Source of the DNA: Streptomyces coacervatus
GTDB taxonomy: Bacteria; Actinomycetota; Actinomycetes; Streptomycetales; Streptomycetaceae
Direction: 5' to 3'
DNA: 64,000 nucleotides
Assembly (NCBI RefSeq): GCF_029223485.1
Contig: NZ_JARHTP010000007.1
Span: 434,001-498,000, forward strand
Within the stretch, counting starts at the first letter, position 1. The number at the start of each line of letters is the position of its first letter. Position numbers and translations under genes: made by a program. The notes beneath the pieces were generated by a model, which worked only from the letters and a program-made list of their open reading frames with translations, had not been told where the DNA came from and did not search any database. Shown in pieces: positions 1-7,674 of this stretch.

Positions 1-199
1 CACTGTCGGACCCCGTGGACTGCGGGTGGAGGTAAGGGACTTCGTCGCCCGCAGGCCCAGACTGCACGTACCGAACGCCGACGACGGTACGCACGGCAGA
101 GGCCTGGTCCTGGTGCAGTCCCTCGCGGACGCCTGGGGGGTACGGGTGCACGGGGTGGGGAAGGCGGTGTGGTTCGAACTCGATGCCGGAGCGGCATAG
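1..199 (+). CDS. ATP-binding regulatory protein (HATPase_c, anti-sigma-factor-like), C-terminal part
   Basis: Reading from base 2, the frame stays open to TAG at 197-199, so only the last 65 residues are in the window. The peptide contains the G2-box-like HGRGL followed by a VQSLADAWGV stretch. This is the usual C-terminal end of the small RsbW/SpoIIAB-type histidine-kinase-like ATPases that are abundant in Streptomyces. Such proteins usually bind anti-sigma antagonists or sigma factors. The partner cannot be told from this fragment. The gene faces the DUF2637 gene tail to tail and a strong hairpin separates them. Confidence 0.7.
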   Translation, partial: TVGPRGLRVEVRDFVARRPRLHVPNADDGTHGRGLVLVQSLADAWGVRVHGVGKAVWFELDAGAA

Positions 200-202
200 C
201 AC

Positions 203-240
203 GGGAAGGGGGCGTGACCCGCAGGCCACGCCCCCTTCCC
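203..240. terminator. Bidirectional hairpin terminator
   Basis: A perfect 14-bp inverted repeat (203-216 with 227-240, arm GGGAAGGGGGCGTG) has a 10-nt loop. It lies between the stop at 199 and the convergent stop at 254, so it can terminate both genes. Confidence 0.8.
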
Positions 241-253
241 CTGTCAGCCGCTC

Positions 254-1297
254 CTAGCCGAACTGCTGCTCGAGGTCCTTGAGCTTGCGCTCCAGGGAGT
301 CGAGGCGGGGCAGGGCCATGGTGTCGTCCTCCGCGGTGAGGTCGACGGTCACCGGTTCAGTACCGGCCTTGCGGACGGGCTGCAGGGACGGGCGTGAGCG
401 TACGGGCAGCGGTTCCGCGGTGGATATGGCAGGCTCCGCGGAGACCGAAGCGGAGGCTCGCTCCAGAGCCTGGGGCTCCGCCTGGCGGCCGCCGCCACGG
501 CCGATGAACCCGCGGTGGCCCCGGCTGATGGCCTTGAGCTGGGCGCGCTCCAGACGGTCGTGCTCGCGCCGACGCAGCCGGTTCTGCTCCTTCTGCCGCT
601 GGTCCTCGCGCACCTCGTCGACCGCCTCGTCCAGGCTGCGCACGCCCTCCAGGAGCATCAGCGACCAGGCCTTGTAGGTCTCGCGGGGGGCCCGCAGCCA
701 GCGGACGATACGGATCTGCGGCAGCGGACGCGGCACCAGACCCTGCTCGCGCAGTGCGGCCCGGCGGGTCTGCTTCAGTGCGCGGTCGAAGAGGACGGCC
801 GCAGACAGGGACATCCCGGAGAAGAACTGCGGCGCACCGTCGTGGCCGATGCCCCTGGGCGCGTGCACCCAGTTGAACCAGGCCGCGGCGCCCGCGAACG
901 TCCACACAAGTATCCGGGAGCCGAGGGCCGCGTCACCGTGGCTGGCCTCGCGCACCGCGAGCACGGAACAGAACATGGCCGCACCGTCCAGGCCGAACGG
1001 CACCAGGTACTCCCAGCCGTCGGTCAGGCCGAGGTTCTGCTGGCCGAAGCCGACCAGGCCGTGGAAGGAGAGGGCGGCGGCCACCGCCGCGCAGCAGAAC
1101 AGGAGGACATAGGAGGCGGTTCCATATATGGCCTCCTTGCGCCGGCGGCGCTCCTCGCTGCGCTCCCACGAATCGTCCGTCTTCGCGTGCTCCCCGGACC
1201 GCTTGCTGCGCGCGAGCACCGCCACCGCCGCCAGCATGCCCAGGAGCAGTACGGCGCCCGGAAGCAGCCAGTCCAGCGATATGTCGGTCAGTCTCAT
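254..1297 (-). CDS. DUF2637 (SpdB-like) integral membrane protein
   Basis: A 347-residue membrane protein. I place the start at the ATG at 1297 (MRLTDIS), which follows AAGGGA; an upstream in-frame ATG at 1354 lacks a ribosome site. Four hydrophobic segments are visible: one right after the start, then three in the DUF2637 core, which includes VPFGLDGAAMFCSVLAVRE and a WFNWVHAP stretch. A charged, Arg/Glu-rich cytoplasmic tail follows and ends in a short coiled-coil (LDSLERKLKDLEQQF). DUF2637 is related to the SpdB spread proteins of Streptomyces conjugative plasmids, but no other transfer gene is present here. A chromosomal housekeeping role is equally possible. Confidence 0.8.
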   Translation of the reverse strand: MRLTDISLDWLLPGAVLLLGMLAAVAVLARSKRSGEHAKTDDSWERSEERRRRKEAIYGTASYVLLFCCAAVAAALSFHGLVGFGQQNLGLTDGWEYLVPFGLDGAAMFCSVLAVREASHGDAALGSRILVWTFAGAAAWFNWVHAPRGIGHDGAPQFFSGMSLSAAVLFDRALKQTRRAALREQGLVPRPLPQIRIVRWLRAPRETYKAWSLMLLEGVRSLDEAVDEVREDQRQKEQNRLRRREHDRLERAQLKAISRGHRGFIGRGGGRQAEPQALERASASVSAEPAISTAEPLPVRSRPSLQPVRKAGTEPVTVDLTAEDDTMALPRLDSLERKLKDLEQQFG

Positions 1298-1743
1298 CTG
1301 GGGTCCCTTGCATTGGGATAGGGCGTAACGCCCGCCATAGTGGCCCAATCCCACCGGCCCTCAGGGGGTTTCGGGGCAAGAGGCCGCCAAGGAAGTGCAA
1401 GGGGATGCCCAGGGCGGCGTTCTGCTCGAACTGCCGCTTGAGGGGCGGGAGTTGAGTTCGAATAAGACTACCCGTACGGATGGTTCCACGGAAAGTTCCT
1501 GCGGCAAGTGAGGAAATTGTGAATCGCCTGTAACCGGGCGGGCGCCTTGTCCGCGTTGATCTTACGGGACGTCAGGTGGCTGATCCAACGCTGATCGCGT
1601 ACATGACGTCTTAGTAGGTAAGGCTAACCTTGCTCAAGATGCTTGGGATTTGAACTGGTGGCTTCTGCGCCTAAGGTGCTTGACGGACGAGTAACAACCC
1701 GCCGTAATGACCCCAAGTACTGACACGTCCGGAGGAGGACCCG
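1298..1743. other. Intergenic region between divergent DUF2637 and GntR genes
   Basis: No convincing gene lies here. The stretch holds promoters for both flanking genes and an iron-box-like palindrome at 1614-1632. A TTGACG at 1680-1685 could be the -35 element for the GntR gene. A strong GGAGGAGGA ribosome site precedes the GTG at 1744. Confidence 0.5.
1614..1632 (+). promoter_or_regulatory. Candidate DmdR/IdeR iron box
   Basis: The sequence GTAGGTAAGGCTAACCTTG matches the actinobacterial iron box TTAGGTTAGGCTAACCTAA at about 15 of 19 positions, including the central AGGCTAACCT. It lies 112 bp upstream of the GntR gene. No siderophore gene is adjacent, so the controlled transcript is uncertain. 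Confidence 0.5.
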
Positions 1744-2586
1744 GTGAAGCAGAGCACGCACGGCTCCGCGGAGACGGGGATTCCGGAGACCCGGGCCGCC
1801 GGGGTGCCCCGGGTGCCGCCGCAGCCCAGGGCCCAGGACGTGGACCGGGAGCGTGGCGTCGCCGCGGCGGCCACCCGTGGCGAGCACACGCACAGTGAGC
1901 AGCCGATTCCCCGGCCGCGCCCGGTCCAGCGGGCCTCGGTGCGCGGGCAGATCCTCGACGCGCTGCGCACCGCGCTGGTCGCGGGCGAGCTGACGCCGGG
2001 CGAGGTGTACTCGGCACCCGCGCTGGGGGAGCGGTTCGGGGTCTCCGCGACGCCGGTGCGGGAGGCCATGCAGCAGCTCGCCCTGGAGGGGGCCGTCGAG
2101 GTCGTCCCCAATCGCGGGTTCCGGGTGATCGAGCGGGGGGCCCGGGAGCTGGCCGAGCTGGCCGAGGTCCGTGCGCTGATCGAGGTCCCCGTGATACTGC
2201 GCCTGGCTCGTACGGTGCCGGCCGAGCGGTGGGCCGCGCTGCGCCCCCTCGCCGAGGCCGCCGTCCGCGCCGCCGCCTCCGGGTGCCGCGCGACGTACGC
2301 CGAGACGGACCGCACCTTCCACCGTGCGCTGTTCGCCCTGTCCGGCAACGGACAACTCGTCCAGATCGCCGACGACCTGCACCGCCGTGCCCAGTGGCCC
2401 CTGGTCGGAGGCCCGGCCTCCCGGGGCCACGCGGACCTGGTGGCGGACGCGGCGGAGCATGCGGCGCTGCTGGATGCACTGATCGTGCGGGATCTGGATG
2501 CGGTGCGGGGGCTCGTGGCGGGGCACTTCGCGGGGGTGGCCGCGGCTGGGGGCTTGCAGCCCCCAGACCCCCGCTTCCGGCCCTGA
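1744..2586 (+). CDS. GntR-family transcriptional regulator (FadR/FCD subfamily)
   Basis: A 280-residue regulator starting at GTG 1744 behind GGAGGAGGA. The first ~60 residues look disordered. A GntR winged helix follows at roughly residues 60-125, containing LGERFGVSATPVREAMQQL (recognition helix) and the wing EVVPNRGFRVI. The C-terminal ~140 residues are all-helical and fit an FCD ligand-binding domain, usually specific for small carboxylates. The last ~12 residues (GLQPPDPRFRP) are encoded by a dispersed repeat that overlaps the 3' end. The target genes are not evident from the neighbours. Confidence 0.85.
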   Translation: MKQSTHGSAETGIPETRAAGVPRVPPQPRAQDVDRERGVAAAATRGEHTHSEQPIPRPRPVQRASVRGQILDALRTALVAGELTPGEVYSAPALGERFGVSATPVREAMQQLALEGAVEVVPNRGFRVIERGARELAELAEVRALIEVPVILRLARTVPAERWAALRPLAEAAVRAAASGCRATYAETDRTFHRALFALSGNGQLVQIADDLHRRAQWPLVGGPASRGHADLVADAAEHAALLDALIVRDLDAVRGLVAGHFAGVAAAGGLQPPDPRFRP

Positions 2587-2619
2587 AGGGGCCTCGTCCT
2601 CAAACGCCGGACGGGCTGA
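2544..2619 (+). repeat. Dispersed Streptomyces-type intergenic repeat overlapping the GntR 3' end
   Basis: A hairpin, CTGGGGGC/GCCCCCAG (2546-2553 and 2559-2566), is followed by CAGACCCCCGCTTC and then GGCCTCGTCCTCAAACGCCGG and GACGGGCTGA. I recognise this module from memory as recurrent in many Streptomyces genomes. It supplies the last codons of the GntR gene and lies between convergent genes, where it may also act as a terminator. Confidence 0.6.
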
Positions 2620-2634
2620 GATGCCGGAGCCGCG

Positions 2635-3135
2635 TCAGCCCCTGTCGGCCGATCCCGTCGCCGTCTTCGAGTAGCCGTCCTGCCACGCCGCCTTCGCGCC
2701 GGAGTCGCCGATGCGGTAGACGTCGACCACTGCGCCCGCCGACACCGCGACGGACAGCACGGCGGCCGCGATCCGGACCGCGGACGCGGACCGGGCGCCG
2801 TCGCGCTGTGCCGGTGACCTGCGGGTCGTCCACCACACCGCCGCCGCCAGCACGAACAGGCCCAGCGCCCAGGGGAGCAGCCCGTCGCCGAGTTCCGCGT
2901 GCCGCTGTATCAGCGTGTTGCTGCTCACGTGCTTCTCCAGCCACTCGCCGGCCCCGGTGGTCAGCGGCACGCTCGCCAGGGTGACCAGGGCCAGGATCGG
3001 CAGCACCAGGCCCATGCGCCGTGCGGCGGGCGGCCACACGGCGCACACGACCAGGGCCAGGGCCGTCAGCGGTACCAGTACGACCACGAAGTGGACCAAG
3101 AGGACATGTGCGGGCAGGCCGTTGACCAGGCTCAT
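2635..3135 (-). CDS. DUF2231 family membrane protein
   Basis: A 166-residue protein. The start is taken at ATG 3135 (MSLVNGLPAHVLLVHF) preceded by GGAGGAGC; the frame extends upstream without a better start. It has four membrane segments: near the N-terminus (HVLLVHFVVVLVPLTALALVV), around LVLPILALVTLASVPL, at GLLPWALGLFVLAAAVWW, and at VRIAAAVLSVAVSAGAVV. The HFVVVL region with conserved His and the later H..LGD are typical of DUF2231 proteins, some of which may bind haem. The function is unknown. The gene is convergent with the GntR gene. Confidence 0.75.
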   Translation of the reverse strand: MSLVNGLPAHVLLVHFVVVLVPLTALALVVCAVWPPAARRMGLVLPILALVTLASVPLTTGAGEWLEKHVSSNTLIQRHAELGDGLLPWALGLFVLAAAVWWTTRRSPAQRDGARSASAVRIAAAVLSVAVSAGAVVDVYRIGDSGAKAAWQDGYSKTATGSADRG

Positions 3136-3213
3136 CGGGCGCTCCTCCAAGGGATCGGGCGCGCCAGCCTGGCACAGCAACCTCTCAGGTTCCTCTCAGC
3201 GGCCTCCAGGCCC

Positions 3214-3996
3214 TCATGCGGTGGCCGCCCCCGCAGCCGGCGGCGCCAACTGCCGTGCCAGCCAGGTCGGTACACCACCCAGCAACCGGAACAGCCGCCG
3301 CGCCTCCTCCCGCAGCCGTGAAGCCTCCGGTTCCGCCTCCGCGTCGGCGAGGGATGCCAGCGCCGGTGCCGTACCGACGAGGTAGCCCAGCTCCTCCCGG
3401 ATGCGGAGGGATTCGGCGAAGCCGTGCCGGGCCTCCGCCAACTCCCCCTCCCGCAGGGCGAGTCCGGCGAGGTGGCGCCAGGTGAAGGACAGCAGCAGCG
3501 GGTCGGAGTGCGCCGTCGCCCCCGCGTGCGCCCGCCGGTACGCCGCCCGCGCGGCCTGCGGGGAGCGGGCCAGGTTCTCGGCGAGCAGCCCCCGCCGGAA
3601 GTCCAGCACCGCCCGCCCTGCCGCGCCCGGAGGGATGAGCGCCGCCGCCCGCCCCAGCGCGGCCCGCGCCTCGTCGGCCCGGTCGCGCACTCCGTGCAGG
3701 GTGGCCGCGTACGCAAGTTGCCCGCGTTCACAAGCGGCCGCGCCCCGCTCGTCGTCGCTGTGGGCCAGCGCCTCGGCCGTACGCAGCGCGTCCTCGGCGT
3801 CCTCCCAGCCCTGCTCGGTGTACAGACACCGCTCGACCAGCAGCGCCGCCCGCTGCAGCGCGGCATCCGCGGTGCCGGGCTGGAGCAGTGCTGCCGCGTC
3901 GGCCCAGCAGGCGCGCGAGCGCAGCCGCCATACCGCGGTCTGGAGGGGATCGTCACCAGCGGTCGTTCCGTTACCAGACATGGCGGTATGCGCCAC
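3214..3996 (-). CDS. Helical (TPR-like) hypothetical protein
   Basis: A 260-residue Ala/Arg-rich protein made almost wholly of amphipathic helices. Repeated A-L-x3-A-x2-L spacing suggests degenerate tetratricopeptide repeats from about residue 25 to 240. I chose the GTG at 3996 (VAHTAMSGNG) because GGGAGG lies 5 nt upstream; the in-frame ATG at 3981 has no ribosome site. There is no catalytic motif, signal peptide or DNA-binding motif. It probably mediates protein contacts, but nothing nearby identifies a partner. Confidence 0.6.
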   Translation of the reverse strand: MAHTAMSGNGTTAGDDPLQTAVWRLRSRACWADAAALLQPGTADAALQRAALLVERCLYTEQGWEDAEDALRTAEALAHSDDERGAAACERGQLAYAATLHGVRDRADEARAALGRAAALIPPGAAGRAVLDFRRGLLAENLARSPQAARAAYRRAHAGATAHSDPLLLSFTWRHLAGLALREGELAEARHGFAESLRIREELGYLVGTAPALASLADAEAEPEASRLREEARRLFRLLGGVPTWLARQLAPPAAGAATA

Positions 3997-4149
3997 GTTG
4001 CCCTCCCCGAGCACGCCATCGAGCTATGAGTGGTGGCGGCATCTCAGCACGAATCGCGGCGCCCGGCCAAGGGGGTGGGTGAAGGATTTCACAAAGTCGT
4101 GGGACAGCGACGGCACTTGGTGCCACCTCTGTCCCATGCCCCGGTGACC

Positions 4150-5853
4150 TCAGCTCATCCGCAATGCCAGGAAGAAATCCAGCTTGTCCTCCAGTCGCGA
4201 CAGGTCACGGCTCGTCAACTGCTCGATACGCCCGACCCGATAGCGCAGCGTGTTGACGTGCAGGTGCAGCCGGGTGGCGCAGCGCGTCCAGGAGCCGTCG
4301 CAGTCGAGGAACGCCTCCAGCGTCGGGATCAGTTCGGCGCGGTGGCGGCGGTCGTAGTCGCGCAGGGGGTCCAGGAGGCGCGCGGTGAAGGCCCGCCGTA
4401 CGTCGTCCGGGACGAACGGGAGCAGGAGGACGTGCGAGGCCAGTTCCTGGTGGCCGGCCGCGCACACCCGGCCGGGGCGGGCCGCCGCGACCCTGCGGGC
4501 GTGGCGGGCCTCCTCCAGTGCGCCGCGCAGCCCCTCCGCCGAGTGCACGGCCGCGCTCACGCCGAGTGTGACCTGCCCGTCGTCGTCCAGGCCGGCCGAC
4601 AGCGGGTCCCGTACGGACTCCAGGAGCACATCGGCGAGGATGCCGGTCTCGGAGCCGTCGTGCTCCGCGGAGACCGCCGGGAGGGGCACGAGGGCGATCG
4701 CCTCGTCGCCGGTGTGCGCGACGGCGATGCGGTCGGAGGGCTCGGGACCCGTGGCGAGCGGGTCGACGAGGATCTCCTCCAGGAGCGACTGGGCGACCGG
4801 GCCCGCCTCGATCTCCCCGCCCTGCCAGTCGACCCGGGCCACGACCACCTGCCAGTGCGGGGCGGCCCCCAGGCCGGGCAGCAGCACGGGGGCGGCCACC
4901 CGCAGCCGGGCGGCGATCTCGGCGGGCGCCGCGCCCGTCTGCACCAGCTCCAGGACCTCCTGCGCAAGCCGGCGCCGCACGGTGCGCGCCGCGTCCCGGC
5001 GGTCCCGCTCGACCGAGATCAGCTGTGTGACGCCCTGGAGGAGGTCGAGGCGCTCGGCGGGCCAGTCGCCCGCGTCCGCCTCGACGGCCAGCAGCCAGTC
5101 CGACAGCACCGTCTCGCGCACATCCCGGGAGGCCTGCGGCGACCGCCCTCCCCCAGCTACCGCTGGGCGGTGCCCCCAGCTCCGGATCGGGAAGAGGCTG
5201 TACGTCGCCGGGCCGAGCGTCACCCGGTGCGGCCCGCGCCGGCCCGTGCGGGCGGCGGCGAGGTGCTCGGCGGCCAGCTTGGCGCACATGTCCGCGGGCA
5301 GCGCGGGGCCCGCGACCTTGGTGCCCGCGATGAGCCGTCCGGTGGGGGAGAGCACCCAGGCCCGCAGGTCCAGGTCGGTGCCGAGCAGGTCGAGGACCAC
5401 GTCCGGGCCGCCGCCCGCCGGGCCCGAGGTCATCATCCGCCGGTGCCGGTCGACGACGGCCGCGAGGTCCCCGGCGCGCTCGCCGGACACCTGCCGTACG
5501 ACATGCTCGGTGATCGTCGCGAACGCCACCGACTCGTGCACCGCGAACAGCGGCAGGCGGTGCCGGGCGCAGGCCACGACCAGGTCGTCCGGGATGTCGT
5601 CGCCCAGCTCCGCCTCGCCGGCGGCCAGCGCGGCCACCCCGGCCTGCGCCAGGATCCGTACGAACGACTCGGAGTCGTCGGCGTCGTGGCGCCAGGCCAG
5701 CCCCGTGAGGACCAGCTCCCCGCCCGAGAGGTAGCGGCTGGGATCCCTGAGGTCGGTGGTCATCACACCGCGCACGGTGCGGTCCAGCTCGTCCTCGCCG
5801 CCGAGCAGCCGCAGGCCCAGCGCGTCGGTGTCCAGCAGTGCGCGCAGCCGCAT
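4150..5853 (-). CDS. pucR: PucR-family transcriptional regulator of purine catabolism
   Basis: A 567-residue protein with PucR architecture. The N-terminal PucR domain starts at residue 1 (MRLRALLDTDALGLRLL) and includes YLSGGELVLTGLAWR. A central GGDEF-like region follows. The C-terminal PucR helix-turn-helix has CATRLHLHVNTLRYRVGRIEQL, where HxNTLRYR is the family hallmark. The gene is divergent from the xanthine dehydrogenase operon across 344 bp, so I infer that it controls that operon. A repeat at 5142-5180 adds an in-frame Gly/Pro-rich loop (SWGHRPAVAGGGRSPQ) in the middle of the protein. Confidence 0.88.
   Translation of the reverse strand: MRLRALLDTDALGLRLLGGEDELDRTVRGVMTTDLRDPSRYLSGGELVLTGLAWRHDADDSESFVRILAQAGVAALAAGEAELGDDIPDDLVVACARHRLPLFAVHESVAFATITEHVVRQVSGERAGDLAAVVDRHRRMMTSGPAGGGPDVVLDLLGTDLDLRAWVLSPTGRLIAGTKVAGPALPADMCAKLAAEHLAAARTGRRGPHRVTLGPATYSLFPIRSWGHRPAVAGGGRSPQASRDVRETVLSDWLLAVEADAGDWPAERLDLLQGVTQLISVERDRRDAARTVRRRLAQEVLELVQTGAAPAEIAARLRVAAPVLLPGLGAAPHWQVVVARVDWQGGEIEAGPVAQSLLEEILVDPLATGPEPSDRIAVAHTGDEAIALVPLPAVSAEHDGSETGILADVLLESVRDPLSAGLDDDGQVTLGVSAAVHSAEGLRGALEEARHARRVAAARPGRVCAAGHQELASHVLLLPFVPDDVRRAFTARLLDPLRDYDRRHRAELIPTLEAFLDCDGSWTRCATRLHLHVNTLRYRVGRIEQLTSRDLSRLEDKLDFFLALRMS
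5142..5180. repeat. Intragenic REP-like palindromic element in pucR
   Basis: ACCGCC (5142-5147) pairs with GGCGGT (5166-5171), with internal CAGC/GCTG, and the element is flanked by CCCCCAG on both sides. It resembles the small palindromes with TCCCCCAG and TGCCCCCAG ends that are common in Streptomyces. The pucR frame stays open through it. Confidence 0.55.
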
Positions 5854-6197
5854 TCTCGTCGCCGCCGTTCTTTGTCTCGAAATCTACGATGAGTCTTGAG
5901 GATGGTCGGTGGGAGGAGCCCGGCGACCGGTGCGCGCGGCGCATCCTTTGATTGCCAGGCTGTTTCCTGCGTTTCTACAGGAAAACCAAGAGGTTACTGA
6001 TGACCTCCGTTCATACGAATCTACAAGATGCTCGGCCTGGCCAGCCAACTCCTTCATGGTTTCCGTGACTGACCCCGGTGGAGCACGGCGCTGTGTACTG
6101 ACTCCACTCCGCGTAAACAGCACATGAACAAGCCGGTCCCGGCGCACCGGATGTGGCTCGATCCGTACGCCCCACGAGACGAAGAGGAGAGCCGGTC
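5854..6197. promoter_or_regulatory. Divergent pucR/xdh control region
   Basis: 344 bp between pucR and the xdh operon contain no gene. Two inverted repeats could be operators: TTTCCTG/CAGGAAA (5963-5969 with 5978-5984) and GAGGT/ACCTC (5990-5994 with 6003-6007). GAGGAG at about 6184-6189 is the ribosome site for the first xdh gene. Confidence 0.5.
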
Positions 6198-7088
6198 ATG
6201 GACTTCCTTCGCCCCGCCAGCTGGGAGGAGGCGCTCGCCGCCAAGGCCGAGCACCCCACCGCTGTGCCCATCGCCGGTGGCACCGACGTGATGGTCGAGA
6301 TCAACTTCGACCATCGGCGGCCCGAGTACCTGCTCGACCTGAACCGCATCACCGACCTCACCGAGTGGCAGGTCGGCGAGGAGAGCGTGCGGCTCGGGGC
6401 CTCGGTCCCGTACACGAAGATCATGGAGCACCTGCGCGCCGAGCTGCCGGGTCTCGCCCTCGCCTCGCACACGGTCGCCTCCCCGCAGATCCGCAACCGC
6501 GGTGGCGTCGGCGGCAACCTCGGCACCGCCTCCCCGGCCGGCGACGCCCACCCCGCGCTGCTGGCGGCGGGCGCCGAGGTCGAGGCCGAGTCGGTGCGCG
6601 GCTCCCGGCTGATCCCGATCGACGAGTTCTACACCGGGGTGAAGCGCAACTCGCTCGCCGCCGACGAGCTGATCCGTGCCGTGCACATCAAGAAGGCCGA
6701 CGGCCCGCAGCAGTTCTCGAAGGTCGGTACGCGCAATGCCATGGTGATCGCCGTGTGCGCCTTCGGGCTGGCCCTGCATCCCGAGACCCGCACGGTCCGT
6801 ACCGGCATCGGCTCGGCCGCTCCGACCCCCGTCCGGGCGAAGGCCGCGGAGGAGTTCCTGAACGCGGCGCTCGAAGAGGGCGGCTTCTGGGACAACGGAA
6901 AGATCATCACCCCGTCGGTCGCCAAGCAGTTCGCGACGCTGTGCTCCGGCGCCTGCAACCCGATCGACGACGTCCGGGGCACGGCGAGCTACCGCCGTCA
7001 CGCGGTGGGTGTGATGGCCCGCCGCACGCTGACCTGGACCTGGGAGTCGTACCGCGGCGCCCGCCGCCTCACGGAAGGAGCCGCGTGA
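6198..7088 (+). CDS. xdhB: Xanthine dehydrogenase, FAD-binding (medium) subunit
   Basis: A 296-residue subunit M of the xanthine dehydrogenase/CO dehydrogenase family. ATG 6198 follows GAGGAG. The FAD-binding PP-binding loop PIAGGTDVMVEI is at about residues 26-37. The second FAD motif, RNRGGVGGNLGTASPAGD, is at about 100-117, and the CO-dehydrogenase flavoprotein C-terminal domain follows. The subunit passes electrons from the 2Fe-2S clusters to NAD+ via FAD. Its stop overlaps the start of the iron-sulfur subunit (TGATG), so translation is coupled. Confidence 0.9.
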   Translation: MDFLRPASWEEALAAKAEHPTAVPIAGGTDVMVEINFDHRRPEYLLDLNRITDLTEWQVGEESVRLGASVPYTKIMEHLRAELPGLALASHTVASPQIRNRGGVGGNLGTASPAGDAHPALLAAGAEVEAESVRGSRLIPIDEFYTGVKRNSLAADELIRAVHIKKADGPQQFSKVGTRNAMVIAVCAFGLALHPETRTVRTGIGSAAPTPVRAKAAEEFLNAALEEGGFWDNGKIITPSVAKQFATLCSGACNPIDDVRGTASYRRHAVGVMARRTLTWTWESYRGARRLTEGAA

Positions 7089-7672
7089 TGCGCGTCAACT
7101 TCACCGTCAACGGACGTCCGCAGGAGGCCGACGACGTCTGGGAGGGCGAGAGCCTGCTCTACGTCCTGCGTGAGCGCCTCGGTCTTCCCGGTTCCAAGAA
7201 CGCCTGCGAGCAGGGTGAGTGCGGTTCCTGCACGGTCCGCCTGGACGGCGTGCCCGTGTGTGCGTGCCTGGTCGCGGCCGGTCAGGTCGAGGGCCGTGAC
7301 GTCGTCACCGTCGAGGGCCTGGCTGACTTCGCCAAGCAGCGTGCCGAGCACGGCGGTTGCGCCTCCGGAGCCTGCGGTACGTCGCTGCAGGACGCCCGGC
7401 AGTGGGCCGCCAAGGGCACCGATTCCCAGACCGGAGAAGGCACCGGGCTCGCCCCGATCCAGCAGGCGTTCATCGACGCCGGCGCCGTCCAGTGCGGCTT
7501 CTGCACCCCGGGTCTGCTGGTCGCCGCCGACGAGATGCTGGAGCGCAACCCGAACCCGTCCGACGCGGACATCCGCGAGGCACTCTCGGGCAACCTGTGC
7601 CGCTGCACCGGCTACGAGAAGATCATGGACGCGGTCCGCCTCGCGGCCGCCCGGCAGGGAGAGGCGGTCTGA
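7088..7672 (+). CDS. Xanthine dehydrogenase, 2Fe-2S (small) subunit
   Basis: A 194-residue iron-sulfur subunit whose ATG overlaps the stop of xdhB. The N-terminal plant-type ferredoxin cluster has ACEQGECGSCTV and the later VCACL. The C-terminal cluster has QCGFCTPG and NLCRCTGY. Between them lies an insertion of about 40 residues carrying two extra cysteines (GGCASGACG). The subunit carries electrons from the molybdenum site to FAD. Confidence 0.9.
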   Translation: MRVNFTVNGRPQEADDVWEGESLLYVLRERLGLPGSKNACEQGECGSCTVRLDGVPVCACLVAAGQVEGRDVVTVEGLADFAKQRAEHGGCASGACGTSLQDARQWAAKGTDSQTGEGTGLAPIQQAFIDAGAVQCGFCTPGLLVAADEMLERNPNPSDADIREALSGNLCRCTGYEKIMDAVRLAAARQGEAV

Positions 7673-7674
7673 CC

